DNA of 64,000 bases. It comes from Klebsormidium nitens. Its lineage: Eukaryota; Streptophyta; Klebsormidiophyceae; Klebsormidiales; Klebsormidiaceae. The DNA is taken from the NCBI GenBank assembly GCA_000708835.1, contig DF237147.1:69169-133168 (forward strand), read 5' to 3'. The position numbers were made by a program, and so were the translations under genes. Each line of letters starts with the position of its first letter. Position 1 is the stretch's first letter. Below, piece after piece: positions 1 to 11,468 of the stretch. The notes beneath the pieces are model-generated. The model did not search any database and was not told the origin of the DNA. It saw only the letters and a list, made by a program, of their open reading frames with translations.

Positions 1-380
1 TACGTGTTGCTGCTGCCGTGGCGCTTCTCGTGTGGGCTGGCGCTCTTCAGGTAAGCGTTGCACAGGCATGAGGTGGACAGCGGATGTGCTGCCTCCTTCC
101 AGATTGCAGCGTATCCAAACATATGTAGTTCTGTTTTGTGTTTTGTCATGATAGCATGATCAAGCATAACCGAGCTGATCACAAGCGTTGAGGAGGTACT
201 TATCTAGTATTACATGATGCTTCTTGCTTCTTAGGCGGATAATTTTGTTCCTGTAAGGTTTTCAATTGTGAGTGGTTGTAGTGCTAAGTGCGCAATGCCA
301 CGTGTCAGGTGAACATGCACTACCTGAAGCAGCAGAATGCCTTCAAGGAGAAGTTTGGGGACCAGACAAAGGGACAGTAA
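1..380 (+). CDS. 3' end of an unidentified gene, probably a membrane protein (partial)
   Basis: Two exon pieces can be joined in frame: one running off the left edge and ending at 50 (donor GTAAGC at 51), and a terminal exon 309-380 that follows a TTNCAG-like acceptor (ag at 307-308) and ends in TAA at 378-380. The joined tail is about 39 residues. It begins with a hydrophobic stretch (AAAVALLVWAGALQ) and ends with a charged, lysine-rich segment (HYLKQQNAFKEKFGDQ), which is what the cytosolic tail of a multi-pass membrane protein often looks like. I do not recognise the family. The stop lies only 121 bases before the PUS10 start on the same strand, so its 3' UTR and the PUS10 promoter must share very little space. 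The junction rests on splice signals and an open frame alone; the start and the rest of the gene lie outside the window. Confidence 0.45.
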
Positions 381-501
381 AGAACAATGGTATTACTGCC
401 CTTCCATCGGTGGAGGAGCTGCTGAGCAGCCAGTGGGGTCAGCAAGCATGATAAAGGGCATCGCGCGCCACCACTGAAGGAGCGTGTTGAACGCAACACC
501 G

Positions 502-3500
502 ATGGACTTCGGCAAGGCGGTTCGCTCAAGCGCTGTGGCACGGGCTCCGGAGCTTGCGAGCTTCCTCCTGCAGGAGAACGTAAGAAGATTCTTCAGATCA
601 GGCTTTTGGAACACATTGATGGTGGGCATGCTGATGCTCACCCCAATCATCAGACTAACTTGGTCGCAGAGATGGGATTTGAACGGACTGCTCCTCAGCT
701 GCCATCGCCAAACTGCTTGAATGATTGCTTGTTTGATGAGGCTGATAAGTTGCTCATTGAGTCTGCCCGCTCTTACACTTGAAGTGACACTGCAGGTCTG
801 TCCTGGGTGCGTCCTCCGCTTCCTCAAGACCCGCCCCTCGGATCTGGCATCCCCTCTGCCCTCAGCCAAGGCTTCCAACGTAAGCCTGCACAGATCCTCC
901 TCATTAGAGCCTCCGGCCGGTGATGACTCTAATCAAGCAGTCCAGGGAGGTGGGACTGCTGTACCAAACGGTCGAGAGGCGGTGTGCCCTATGTGCCTGG
1001 GCATACTGCAGAGCTTGGGAGCAGAATTTTTTGATGGGGTGGTGGAAGGCACCTTGGCTGGGGGTGGGAATGAAGGAAGTGCTCAAGCGGCAACCGGACA
1101 ATGTGAGGAAAATTCTAAGCGGGGCAATGACGGGGCTGAGTGTCTAGGTTCAGGCGGTGCTGTCACGGCAGGCCAGAAGTTAGAGGTGGTGGCAGAAGAG
1201 AAGCTGGTCCCAGGGTCCGGCTTATGCACTGTCATCAAGGCTGGGGTCCAAAAGTCGGGCCAGCAGTTTGAGGATTTGGCCTTGGAGCTGGTCTTGCCGC
1301 AGCTGGTGCAAGTGCGGCAGCACGCTCTCTGGTGAGGCGCCAACGTATCACCATGCCACGCGTACTTTAGTCAGCACCTGTCTTAGCTTTTCAAGAGCTT
1401 CAGCAATAAAAGCGAAGATGATTGCCATGATCGAGAAATACCCAAAATTATTTCACGAATTTCTCCCCACCCAGAAGTGAAACATTTCGGGGGTTGGGGC
1501 CACAAACGTTGACTGGTGTTCGTCATTGATCCTTTGCCTTCTTGCCCCTTCGCTCTGATCACCAGTACATCCCCAGAGTCTGGCAGCTGTGTCAGCGTTG
1601 ATCCGCATCCGTGGTGCAGGGCCCATCTCCAGCAGGCCATGCCGGATCTCCCCCTGCTGCGAGGGGGATGCTCCGAGGCTGTCCTCCCTGTCAAAGACGC
1701 CCTCAAGCACGCTCTCTCTACACGGCTGGAACAGACACTGGTGAGGGGTCGCCCAGGAACGCCCTACGCTAGAACGATCGCTGCCAAGAAATGCAGCTTT
1801 GCATACGACCAAAGTTAGGAATTGTTCCAGTGGCTTGTTAAGGTCCTGTATAAGAGTATGAAGCTCTTTCAAAGGTGGGCTGTTGCGTAGGACTCACTCT
1901 GAGCATCTTGAATGTCGTCTGTTTCATCTCTTGTGGTTCTAGGGGACCAAGCTAGACGCGAGCTCGTCCGTTCGGTGCGCCATCAGTTTCAGCCACCCCG
2001 ACAACTCGGCAGAGGTGGCGGCAGCGCTCAGCCCCGCCAAGCAGGTGGCGAGGAAACGGCAAAAAGGTACCCTTGTCCGCCGCCGTAAACAAGTGCAAAG
2101 TCATTTTCACAAAGCTTGCCCGAATGATGCACCAGTCTTAACAGATGATGGCATGCACTTCTGCCGTGGCAGCCTCTTGGAAACGAGGTGTTTGGAACGC
2201 GGATGGCGAACCTAGTAACGTCCAACGAGCTGGTGTTGCAGGCAACTATGGGTACTGGAAAAGAGGGGGTTCGCCGGGAGAAAACGACGACGCTGCGCGG
2301 CCAGAAGAGAGCCTCGCATCAGTGCAGAAGGCACTCGACGGACTCTCACCCCAGGAGACGAGGAACAGGCTGCCGTGGCCACCAGCAGAGGTAAGAACCT
2401 CTTGTCAGACGTCAGTGTTGCAGCCGCTCGGAATGCAATTGTGGGCTCGTCAAAGCGGTTGACCTGGCAACCCCTGGTTCCGTATACCCGGATTCTCTGA
2501 TTCGCGACGGCCCAAGAGCAAATGAGTCTTGCCTTGTGGCACGTAGGAAATCGACTGATCTTTAGTAGGCAACGTGCTTTTTGTTATACTTGCAGGCGAC
2601 AGCTCCTTGCACGGTGGACGTGAAATGCTGGCGCAGCCCCGTCTTTGTCGGGGGCCGTTATCTCAAGGTCAGATGCCACGACTGGGCCCCTGTATCCAAT
2701 CTGCGTTCCACCGCAACCTCCGTTGCGTAGCTTGATGGCTAAGCTCACGAGAGGGCCAATATACTTATCATCTAAATATCGCATACGTTAGACAAATTCA
2801 CACCCTACATGGTCAAGCTTAAAGTAGGCTCTTGTTGCTGCGCAAGAAGTAATCGAAAGCGAAACAAAGCAGTAGAGGAGTGAGCTCCGTACAAGCCATG
2901 GAAGATCTTACCAAAGGATACCTCACGAGATGATTCTGTTTTTTTGAACAAGATAGGATTTGTCAAGTCGTTTAGTAGGGTCGAAACGACTGCCTTGCGA
3001 GGTCGCCAGATGTTCAGTCCCTCATCTGGTAAATGGTGACGGACCTGTGTGGTTGCGGGTCCAAGCGGTTTCCTTGAGTGTGGTGCAGCTTGCATGGCAC
3101 AATGACAGGCCCCCATGAGCTCTGGAAAACAGTAACGCGTATCTTAAAGTAGTCCCCCCCGTGTTGGTCTCCGTTTCCCTCTTAACGGCCGTGCGCTTTT
3201 TTTCCGTCCGAGACGACGCTTGCCGCCCTGCCGTGCAGCTGGTACGCGGCCTGAGCCAGAGCCCCTGGCTCGTGGACGAGGAGCGGGTCGGCAAGGAAAC
3301 CTCCGTCCAGGTACGGCCCGACGGCGCACACCCCGCTCAGGCGGCCGGATTTGCTAGGGGATTGCTATTGCTTGCACGGTATAAAAGTGCCTAGGGCGTT
3401 TCCAACTACTGTTCGACTCGACCAGGTTGCGATCGTTACGTCGAGAGAGGCCGCGGGCGTGCTCCTGTTGAATAGACGCCTGGGAGTGCAGGAGCTTCAA

Positions 3501-5967
3501 GTCGTTCAATTCGTGTGCAGGAGCTCTTAGCGGCGGGTATCGTCGGGCACTTCAAGGTGGATGACTACAAGTTCAGCTCGGCAGGGCGGGAGGATATCGA
3601 TGTGAGGGGCAAGCGAGTATTCTCGGCGCTCTACGATCTACGAGGCTTGCTTCTCTTCTACTAGGATTGCAACTTGCTCCATTCCCAAGGCGTGCTGCGG
3701 CTTCTTCTGGAGACCACAGCTTGTTGTTGGGGACTCAGGATACTTCGTGTCTAAGCATCGGCACCAAATCAGTGATCTGCCAGAAACCTGAGACGCCTGG
3801 AACTGTCACGGGCTCGATTTACGCGTTATTTTTCCGACTTGCCCGCAAGATAGTCCACTCACTGCGAAGCCCTCACGAATTGTGACTTGTGTCGCTTGGC
3901 CAGGTGCGGATGTTGGGCCGGGGCCGGCCTTTCGTCCTCGAGCTGCAAAATGCGCGCGTACTACCTCCTCCGGCTGCTTACGCTCAAATGCAAGCAGCCG
4001 TCAACTCGAGACCTGACAAATGGGTAAGTCAGAGCAAGCCGTCGTCGTTACCTTAGCAAGCACTCTCATCGCCATGTCTCAAGACTGGCTGCTGAAATCA
4101 GCGCTCCCAGTGCCGGCGTATAGAGCGTGCAGGGTGTGAGCGGCTCTGGGTTCTTCTCAATCCAGTGATCATTAAGCCCAGTGAGCAGCAAGCAATTCGA
4201 TTCCGTCAAAAGTCCTAACCAAAGGTTCAAGCGAACCGCCCCCGTATCCACCCTAACCCTGAACTAACCCCACACGTCCCACCTAACATTGACTGGGATC
4301 TCGGGTGGTGCAGGTAGCGGTACGCGACCTGGCGCTGGTGGACCGCTCGCAGGTGGACCTGCTGCGGGAGGGCGAGGCCGAGAAACAGGTGACCGCCGCG
4401 GGCCTCACAGGGCCAGCCTGTCGGGGCATCCGGCGCAGGGGCCTTCCGCAGCGGTTGTCGCTGGTCGCTAATGTCTTGTTTTGTGCAAGGGTTACGAAAT
4501 ACTCTGCCTTGATTCGAGGATGAGGGCGTAAACATGAGCATCCGGGAGCCACTCTTTAAGTCGTGTTTTGCGGTCTTGGAACGAGGACTTTCTATCGCGC
4601 TGGGCTGGCCACAGGGCATCCTCTTTCCTTGGTCCCCGCAGCTGACCGCTCGTTCTCGCTCGTTGCAGAAAGAGTACGCGGCCATTGTGTGGCTGCCTCG
4701 CCCCGCGACCCAGGCCGACGTGGACAAGCTGAACGGCATGCGCGACCTGGCAAGTCGCCGTCTGCTCCTGTAACGTGTTGCTGCGTCGTCCTACGGGGTT
4801 CTGCTCTCCCGACCTCTGGGCCCCTCTTTCCGTATGCTCGACCTTCTTACATGCTCTCGTAAGCACGCAAAGGCTGCACGTGCAATGCCCGGCTAATGAG
4901 GAGAAGCGCTATGGAGGCCGGTGCACTCGTCAAACGCAGCGTCCGTGTGCGGTGCAGGTGGTCCAGCAGCGCACGCCCATTCGGGTGCTGCACCGCCGCA
5001 GCCCGCTCATCCGGCCGCGCACCATCCACAGGTGCACTCCCGCCCTACCCTCCTGCCGCTATGTCACTGATTACCTTAGTACAAGTGTACTCACAAGTGT
5101 TGATCGCAATGAGCATCACCACGGTTAGACTCTCAAGAAGAAACCCTCAAGATGCATCAAACATTTCTGGGATCAAACTATGGAGCGGATTGCATAATGC
5201 AAGCAGATCTTACTTAGGCAACCCTGCTTTGCCAAGGGGCGGACACAAGCGTTCCGCTCGGCCTCGTTTCTATTGCCTGTTACGGTCGTCTCTCTGGTGG
5301 CCATCTCTGGCCCCGCCCACTGATTTCTGCGTTGGCTGTGCGGTGTGCAGCATGCGAGCCGAGCGGGTGGCCGCCAAGCCGCACTACCTGCTGCTCCACC
5401 TCTGCACGCAGGTCAGCCCCTCACCCCCTTCGCTCCCCGCAACCTCGTTTGGCATTTATCTCGGTCCGGCACGAACACCAAAGCCTGTTTTTGTACCCGT
5501 TTTCCAACTGTTTCTTGTTGTACACGTGAATCGTGCTGTCCGTTGCTCCGCTCGACGTGGCTCCGCACCTTGGCCCGTGCAGGCGGGGACGTACGTCAAG
5601 GAGTTTGTGCACGGGGACCTCGGCCGAACGCACCCCAAGTGAGCACTCTCCCAGCAACGCAGCGCATCTAGGCCGTTCCAGATACTGGAAACGCTCTTTC
5701 GGACGAAAGCTGCTGTTGTGACTTGGCTTGCTGACGACGACCCGTCAAATCCAGGAGGCTCTTCACACTCTTTCAGGCCTCGAGACCTGGCCACCAAAGT
5801 CCGAGAACGAAGATCTGCTCAATTGGACTGAAGTCAGCGATCTCCTGAGACAGAATCGAGGGGCAGTCAGCTCTTTCCTGTTGCATTGCAGTGTTGGGTC
5901 CATCCTTGGATGCGAAGCCGACATTCTGCAATTGGACGTGACCAACATCCGGATGGACTTTCCGTAG
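502..5967 (+). CDS. PUS10: tRNA pseudouridine synthase Pus10, complete, 16 exons, 569 aa
   Basis: Isomerises uridine to pseudouridine in the T-arm of tRNA (positions 54/55 in archaea and many eukaryotes). Exons: 502-579, 796-879, 946-1331, 1620-1740, 1943-2066, 2242-2390, 2596-2667, 3239-3310, 3521-3601, 3904-4023, 4314-4388, 4669-4749, 4958-5031, 5351-5411, 5583-5638, 5892-5967; they sum to 1,710 bases with all phases consistent. The two CxxC pairs of the N-terminal zinc site are visible (CPGC at the start of exon 2, CPMC in exon 3). The catalytic aspartate motif GREDIDVRMLGRGRPF spans exons 9/10, and the C-terminal signatures LHRRSPLIRPRTIHS and AGTYVKEFVHGDLGRT follow. Length is close to human PUS10. 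Start: ATG 502 gives a short leader directly before the zinc-site exon. The exon 3 acceptor could alternatively lie a few codons upstream. Intron 12 starts with GC instead of GT. Confidence 0.93.
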
Positions 5968-7109
5968 CGGAGCATCCGCTTCCCTGCTGCAACCCACGAC
6001 AAGCCAGGCAAGGCGAGCACAAGCTCGCGGCAACAGATGCGGAGTACATCAGCTGCTGTATCAAGCTGGGCTTGTAGATAGTACCTCTGCAGTACGTCCT
6101 CAAGAAAGCGGATTACTGTGGTTAAGATTGCTAATGGACAATCGAGCTTGTAACAAGCAGGGAGCAGCTCCCACAACCACCTGTATGCTACCAGGTGAAA
6201 CGCGTCGTCTCCTTTGCCTAGTCGGCAATCTCAATGACAACCAATATCGACCAAAAACGTTGCCTGCCGTTGATGCCTGCGCCTTGATAATCCGCAGTGA
6301 CAAGGTTGTCAATACGACGTCCCTCCGGAACTAATGAGCGGCATGCGCGCGTAACATTGACAAGCAGGCATGTTAGAGTCCGCCGCCTGCTTAGTCTGCT
6401 AAAGTCAAACTGAAACATCCGTTCTTTCAAGCCTGAGTTGTCGGAGGTAGGTTACTCAGTCACTCAGGGTACTGCCCGGCAATCCGCCCATGTGGTCATG
6501 CACGTTGCACTCGCCCTCGATTCTGAGCAACTTTTTTGCTGCTTGCATGATCAAGCATATGTCCCCTCGCTTGGTTGCATCTGAACTCGATCTTCTCTAC
6601 ACATACGGTAGAGGTTGAAATCTGGATCGATGCCTGGTTGCAGACAGGGCGACCATATATGGATTGTACGTGTGCATATACGTCATGTCGGACTCATCAC
6701 TCACACTTGACACGTACGTGCACATGTACTACGATATCGAAGTGATGTAAAATCTTTCGTTAATTGGCTCTTTCCGGATTGAAAATGATGATGCTGCCAA
6801 GCAAGGACTTTCATTTCAATGAAGGAACGATTGACTTGCATGAAATTGGAGCCTCTTGCGGTGGCCAATGCTTCCTATTTGAGTGTGAGTCGCTTGCTGC
6901 ATATCCGCCGCAGGCCATGCCGCATCATGCAGACGCTGATCAAAACTTTCATGCGGCGCTCGCACGAGGTAATTCTACCGGCTCAAGCCTCGCATTCCAT
7001 GCGGAACTCGGGGCGGGGGGTGTTTCATGACGAGCCAACAATTCGTCGGCTGAGGAGATCAGTCATGTACATTATCCAACTGCCTGCGAACATAAGAAGA
7101 CAACCGGTC
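5968..7109. other. Intergenic spacer between convergent PUS10 and SNAP43-like genes
   Basis: About 1.1 kb between two 3' ends. Only short chance ORFs are present and none shows a recognisable protein. The stretch around 6,650-6,740 is rich in short GTACGT/CATGTAC palindromic words, like other spacers in this window. No RNA gene or mobile element was recognised. Confidence 0.5.
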
Positions 7110-10100
7110 TTATCGTAACGGAGAGTGAGCTCTGGGCAAGGGCCTTCGAAAGTCAACGTCCTCGTCACTGTTAAACTCCTCCTCACTGAACCCAGTCCTT
7201 CGCCGGTCCAGCACCCCGTTCCCATCTTCCTCTTCCATCCTCTCCCCTGTAAGTACCGCTCTACTTTCGTCCTCCCGACCGTTACTTGCGTGGTTGCCAA
7301 GAACACGGCCGTTCATCTGCTTTTCCGCAGGCTCTATTCGACCGTCAATGTCTTGGTGTTGCCGACCAGGTATTGATCTCCAAGCATCTTGCTCGGATGA
7401 CCGTCTATTGGGTCCCGGGGCGTTGCTGGCCGTCGGATCCGGGTGCTCCTCCTCATCAACGGCCTCGAGAGCGTCCATCTCACGCCGTAGCTCGTCCTCG
7501 TCGAGATCCTCATCCTCGACCCTCGACGGCGACTCAAGTCGCTCCACCTCCATCTGCCAGATGCAATTGCTGACATTAGAGGTATCGTGCAGAGGCAGCA
7601 TCTTGAAAGTCCGCTTGCACAGTAGGACAAAAGCGAGTAAAGAGAAATCAACCTTCGTCTGGATGTAAACGACGAAGATGGAATCGAACCGGGCGAATCC
7701 TGAGAGCCACACAACGCGCGCGCTCTTGAGAACAGGCGGAACTAGCATCAATCGCAAAGGCCCGGGCGCTACTTCTGTGGAAGTTCGCAATTTTCCGAGT
7801 TCCATCGTACGAGTAGCTTTGTAACCGGTCTTCTGGCGTTTCAAGGGGGCTCGCTACAGTTGCCTTGACATTTTTCTTCACAGCAAACCCCAGTCAACCG
7901 CTCGAACTCTGCCGCGGAGCACGAAGAGTCGGCAAACCAGAACGACGGAGGGTAAAGAGCAAAAAGATAACGCACCGGTTCCGTCATAGCGCTTGTGAGC
8001 CCAGGCATTCCGGGGATGCTCGGCATGCTCTGCATCGGCAGCGACAGGTCCGTAATGAATCCCGGCAATGGCGCGACAGCCTCCGTCTCGGGGCCGTCTC
8101 CACCGCTGACGTCAGCACGCGGGTCCGTGCGGCGGCCCACTTCGTCGAGCCTGGCGCTGACGTGATCCAGATTCGTGCTAACGTCAGCCGGGGTTTCTAC
8201 CCTGGCGCTGTTGTCAGCGGCCGGCGTGGCGCTCCGCCGGGCTGTGGGGCGCGCGGGCGTAGCGAGGGTTGCGCGGACGGTGCGGTCGAGTGCGGCGCTG
8301 GTGCGAAGCAAGTCCTCGGCCATAGAGAGGTAAGGAGGATCTTCCGTTTCAGCCAGGGGACCATGTTTGGCTGCAATGGAGGGGGAAAAGCGTCGGTGAG
8401 TGCTTGGATTGAGATACAGCGACGGTTTGCTAGTGCGCAGCAAGTCTTCGGCGAGAGGGATGCAGGGGGGGTCGTCCGGCGTGTCCCGAACTCTTTCATT
8501 CCAACCGTACTACGATAAAGGCTCGAAGTCCGTCAAGCAGGCGGCATTGAAATTGCTCTTTTAACACTGCCAACCTGCCTAAGCCAAATTGACACGTGTC
8601 ACAGGGGGACCTACGTCGCAATCGTCAACAAGAGCGACACCTTCAATCTGAGCAGAAGCCGCTAGGATTGCAGCAGAAGAAAACTGGACTGGTGGATAAA
8701 CAGTGCACTTACCCGCGACCAGCCGTTTTCGAGCCTCGTTGTAGTTCCTGGCGTCCTGATCCACTTGACTCAGCGGCAGCGAGTCACCCTGCACGCAAAT
8801 AACTATGTCTGCCCTTTTTACAACGGATCACCAAACTTGCTGTATGTTGGTGCCTGCTTGTCAGGTCACAAAAAGCTCGAAAGTAGGTAAGTATCTCGGA
8901 GAAACGCCGAAGAAAAATGGCTTAAGTAGAGACGAAAGCCGCTGGATGAGAGGCCTCAAATACGACGAGCACATCACGAGCTGCTCAAAGCCTCTCATTA
9001 TGGAGATAGGATGGGCCACAGCGGAAAAGCCTGAACCTTGGTGAGAAGAAGTGGAAACCTTACCGCAGCTCTCGTCACGACAACTAACGCCCTGAAATCC
9101 TATGGTTAAGCTACTTGTGATTCAAGAGGCCCACTTTGCTAAAGGGTGTTTTGCGATGTACAAAAGCACGACGTAGGTTGCGTCGTGCGAGCTTTCAAAG
9201 TCCTATTGGACAGGCCCCGGTCTCAAAGACATGAGGATTCACAAAGGGGAAGTTGCTGATTCAGAGCAGGAACGGGCCTGGAACTGTATACGCAAAGAAG
9301 CGGTGCCAAGTCAGGAAGTTTAATCAGGCACTAGAGCGCGTTGACCAATTTCCGCCTACAAAGTCCGCAGAGCTTGCAAGGTCGCAACTCGAGATTGCAT
9401 GCAGGACGAATCATAAGCGCAAGGAGACAAGCATGCGTTATTGTCAGAAGCGAAGCTCATTGCCCCGCGATTGTAAAGTTCTAACGACTCGGTTATAATT
9501 TCAAAGCACGATGCGCATATCGGCCTCACCACTGAGCTCGCGAAATGATCCTCCAGCATTGCGTTTGGAAGCAGCCTGCAAGGAAGCGCGAACAGTCGAG
9601 GGGTCAGTTGTTTGCTTGCTACGGGAAGGCATTCCGCCACATCAAGAACCGTTGTCGAGTAGAGAGAGATCCTTCTTCATAGATTGCACTTTCAGCAACA
9701 GATGCATCTCCGAACTTGATGAATCTAACACGTCCGCAAAAGAAAAGAAGCAGCACTTCGAGAACTGCACCGAATGCCGATCGAGAAACTACGCAGCTTC
9801 CACGGCTGCTCGCGATGACGAAAACAGACAACAGAAGTTTGGTAGTTCCTCCCAACAACAAGACGCGAAATCAAGACGCGCAACTCATGCACGGTTGGAG
9901 TGAACACGTCCCTGATTAGTCAATTCTTTCTCGTCATGGTCACAGCTACACAACCGGCTCCAAGAAACTTTTCGAGCTCGAAGCGGCTTTCGCACTGACC
10001 TTTCTTTAAGCCTCTGTATCATGGCCGCGGGGTCTCGCAAAGCGTCCCCTGTCAGCCGGTTATGCACCGCTCCCAACAGCAGGGCGCCAGACTGCACCAA

Positions 10101-11468
10101 GTGGCTTGCGATCATAGCCGCATCCGCCAGGTTTTGCTGACAGGCCTCGGTCACCAGGACACGAAACGCCGTCAAGTCCTCTGCAGAGTGTATAAAACCA
10201 AGCAACGTTGACAACAAGTTCTTCACTTTTCAAAGCTCCTAGGAGTGGCTATGTTAAGATTAGATACGAACCAGGGCGTCTTTTGCGTTCATGGGTTCTC
10301 TAAGGTGCTGGTGTTCAAGGAAGGCCCGCATGAAACGCCTCTTTCTCATCAAGCTCATGAAGTTGACATGTCAACGAAGAGGAGGCCAGCACGCCAATGG
10401 GGTGCAAGGGCGCAGGCCTCCTTGAAAAGTTTTATAGAGATCAGGATTTATTAAGGGATTAAAAGAGAGGCTTCAGGTGGAATAGCAGGCTTGTAGCAAA
10501 GGTAGAACCGTTTTGGCATCATTGTAACAGGTCGAACTTGGGGTACACAGCCTCGAGAAAAGGTGGCATCATCAAGCGGAGGAATTATCACCTGGGGACA
10601 TGTAGATCCTGACCCTCTGCTTATGGGAACCCGGCTGGGTCTCAAACAGCACGTATATCAGGTATAGAGCCCCCACTTTCAGGTACAAGCTGTTGCTAAA
10701 CCTTCCGAGGACTTCTGCATGGTGATAAATGCAACCTTGAATCAGTTTGATTTTATTGCCAGCATATCACACTAATTGTGTGTCGACGCCGGGGAATCTT
10801 AAGGAACATCGCGGGCAAAAAGCTGCAGTATGCGCCTCCGCAAAACCTTGTAACGCTTTAGGGTGTGAGTTTCAGAGGGAACTATCTGACTGGCATGAGT
10901 GCATAGACATGGATGCAGAAATAGAATCCAAGTTGCAATGAGAAGAGCTCTTGCCTGAAGGTGTCTTAGAAAGTACAAGCTTATATTGCTAACAAAAAGA
11001 CAGATGCTGAGGAGGTGAAACATACCAAGCGCTGTGGTGTACAGCGTCTGAAGAAACTCCCTGCGGTCCAGACCTTTTGGTCGGCCTTCATGGATGAAGC
11101 AAAATTCTCTCTCTCTCCAGAGAATTTTGAAATCTGCAAAACTTGTTGAGCGGCCCTGCACAGCCATCTGGAAATCTCAACGCCAATCAGCAGCAGGAAA
11201 CCGCGTGACCTGGATTCTGCTCTCCCGGGGCCTCATCAGAATCAAAAGACGCCTTGATACTCGCTATAACTAGATTCAATTAGCCGGGGCTTTCACAATA
11301 GACAATGATGCTATAGTCAACGGGTGCGCGAGTGAAAAGCTAAGTTCTCAAACAGAGCAAAGCCAGGTGAGCTAAGAAAAGCTCCCAAAGCTACAGGCGC
11401 AAGCTCACCTCTTCCCACACTTTCAAAAGGTCGTCCACATCCATTAAGAAGAGACGTTTCGTCTCCAT
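7110..11468 (-). CDS. SNAP43/SNAPC1-like snRNA-activating protein complex subunit (model incomplete)
   Basis: SNAPc binds the proximal/upstream element of snRNA gene promoters and recruits RNA polymerase II or III in the nucleus; the plant relative is SRD2. Exons read on the minus strand: 11468-11409 (starts METKRLF), 11155-11026 (SFADFKILWREREFCFIHEGRPK), about 10676-10592 (VGALYLIYVLFETQP), 10180-10000 (VLVTEACQQNLADAAMIASH), a 28-base candidate microexon 9091-9064, 8788-8713 (SLPLSQVDQDARNYNEARKRL), 8490-7976 and 7553-7110. The core regions VGALYL..Y.LFETQ and the preceding FxxxWRxxxFxxI..GRP element are those of the SNAP43 family. At least one short exon between 11026 and 10676 is unresolved: the phases do not join directly. 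The last exon encodes a very acidic 147-residue tail (EDEDLDEDELRREMDALEAVDEEE). Family assignment is fairly secure; exact exon edges in the middle are not. Confidence 0.68.

Noticed and set aside
393-878. 161-codon minus-strand frame across PUS10 exons 1-2
   Set aside because: It is the antisense shadow of a gene whose exons and introns are well supported on the + strand.
7660-7740. GGTTCGATTCC on the minus strand, a perfect tRNA B-box-like word
   Set aside because: The flanking bases do not form a T-stem, D-arm, anticodon stem or acceptor stem, and the match lies in the intron of the SNAP43-like gene.
9511-9903. 130-codon + frame inside the SNAP43-like gene
   Set aside because: It lies in a large intron, has no similarity to known proteins and lacks splice-supported extension.
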